A stretch of 15,663 nucleotides of DNA. Source: Campylobacterales bacterium (lineage in GTDB: Bacteria; Campylobacterota; Campylobacteria; Campylobacterales; Hydrogenimonadaceae). Position 1 is the first letter of the stretch; each line of letters begins with the position of its first letter. The stretch covers positions 1 to 15,663 of the forward strand of contig JALSPH010000055.1 of assembly GCA_026986055.1 (NCBI GenBank), read 5' to 3'. Shown here piece by piece: positions 15,171 through 15,663 of this stretch. Both the position numbers and the translations under genes were made by a program. The notes beneath the pieces are model-generated. The model had not been told where the DNA came from. It searched no databases and was given only the letters and a program-made list of their open reading frames with translations.

Positions 15171-15663
15171 TTATTTTTTAATGATAGGCTGATTGTCATA
15201 TTTTATTAAATACCACTCTATAGTTTTAAGAATCCCAGAATCAAAGTTTTCGTCCGCTTTCCAACCAAGCTCTTTTTCAAGCTTTGTAGCATCTATTGCA
15301 TAACGTCTGTCATGACCAGCTCTGTCTTCTACAAACGTGACCAAATCCCTATAGGATGTGAATTGGTTATTGGTTATTCGTGTATTGGAAGTGATGGGAT
15401 AGAGTTTGTCAAGAATATTGCAGACTGTATCGACTATTTTAAGATTCGTTCTTTCATTTTTGCCTCCAATGTTGTAGGTCTCCCCCATTTTTCCCTGATG
15501 AAAAACCAGATCGATGCCCTTGCAGTGGTCGAGCACGTAGAGCCAGTCGCGGATATTCTTGCCGTCGCCGTAGATGGGGATAGGGTTGCCCGCCAATGCG
15601 TTTCGAATGATGGTAGGGATAAGCTTTTCGTCGTGCTGTTTGGGGCCGTAGTTGTTCGAGCAG
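15171..15663 (-). CDS. rmlB: dTDP-glucose 4,6-dehydratase, C-terminal part, cut by right edge
   Basis: The frame is open to the window edge and encodes the last 164 residues or so, about half of a normal RmlB. Characteristic blocks in order are CSNNYGPKQ and EKLIPTIIRNALAGNPIPIYG by the edge, DGKNIRDWLYVLDHCKGI, ETYNIGGKNERTNLKIVD, EDRAGHDRRYAIDATKLEKELGW, and FDSGILKTIEWYL at the C-terminus. The enzyme converts dTDP-glucose to dTDP-4-keto-6-deoxyglucose, the shared precursor of dTDP-rhamnose and other dTDP-deoxysugars. The NAD-binding glycine motif and YxxxK lie outside the window, to the right. The TTG at 15596 is an internal Leu codon, not a start. Hand counts give about 35% GC for 15171-15480 and about 54% for 15481-15663, an abrupt change within one gene. 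Confidence 0.92.
   Translation of the reverse strand, partial: CSNNYGPKQHDEKLIPTIIRNALAGNPIPIYGDGKNIRDWLYVLDHCKGIDLVFHQGKMGETYNIGGKNERTNLKIVDTVCNILDKLYPITSNTRITNNQFTSYRDLVTFVEDRAGHDRRYAIDATKLEKELGWKADENFDSGILKTIEWYLIKYDNQPIIKK

Larger units (their letters stand above)
8590..15480. other. AT-rich central block of the polysaccharide locus
   Basis: Sampled 60-base blocks are about 18-43% GC between 8581 and 9480. GC looks similarly low through asnB, wzy and wzx, and is about 35% up to 15480. The flanking sequence is about 48-58% to the left (8281-8460) and 52-62% to the right (15481-15600). The block holds the serotype-type genes: wzx, wzy, two glycosyltransferases and asnB. This is the composition usual for exchanged surface-antigen cores. 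The edges are estimates from hand counts. Confidence 0.55.

Noticed and set aside
15594..15596. TTG at 15596 as the start of the rmlB-like gene
   Set aside because: The frame continues upstream to the window edge with the conserved SNNYGP...EKLIP block, so the TTG is an internal Leu codon and the gene is cut by the edge.

Overview
The window looks like a surface-polysaccharide locus of a Campylobacterota (epsilonproteobacterial) genome. The main reason is a complete pglC-pglD-pglE-pglF set for making and loading N,N'-diacetylbacillosamine. Its catalytic residues match the Campylobacter jejuni enzymes almost position for position. The left flank is GC-rich (roughly 60% in hand-counted blocks), high for this phylum, which would suit a lineage such as Nitratifractor or Hydrogenimonas. 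The genus is an inference only.

All thirteen genes lie on the minus strand, so transcription runs from right to left. In transcription order they are: rmlB (3' part only, cut by the right edge), wzx flippase, wzy polymerase, a glycosyltransferase, an AsnB-type amidotransferase, a PglJ/PglH-like glycosyltransferase, a second GT4 glycosyltransferase in the position of pglA, pglC, pglD, pglE, pglF, a Wzz chain-length regulator, a GCS2-family carboxylate-amine ligase, and a gamma-glutamyltransferase-like gene cut by the left edge. Most junctions are overlaps of 1 to 14 bases or gaps under 10 bases. The largest gap is about 62 bases, so there is no long non-coding stretch. I saw no RNA gene, CRISPR array, insertion sequence, clear promoter or clear terminator.

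The polysaccharide genes form a coherent pathway. PglF, PglE and PglD make UDP-diNAcBac from UDP-GlcNAc, and PglC loads it onto undecaprenyl phosphate. The three glycosyltransferases would extend the lipid-linked unit, and AsnB may amidate an acidic sugar in it. RmlB points to a dTDP-6-deoxyhexose such as rhamnose. Wzx would flip the unit, Wzy polymerise it and Wzz set chain length. No oligosaccharyltransferase (PglB) and no ABC flippase (PglK) is present. The best reading is therefore a bacillosamine-initiated O-antigen, capsule or exopolysaccharide rather than a PglB protein-glycosylation system, although genes outside the window could change this.

Base composition is mosaic. The left flank is GC-rich, the pgl block intermediate, and the stretch from about 8.6 kb to 15.48 kb strongly AT-rich. 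GC rises abruptly again inside rmlB near 15480. This is the pattern expected when a serotype-specific core is exchanged by recombination between conserved ends. The two leftmost genes form a separate functional pair, a gamma-glutamyl ligase and a gamma-glutamyltransferase-like protein, joined by a 4-base overlap.
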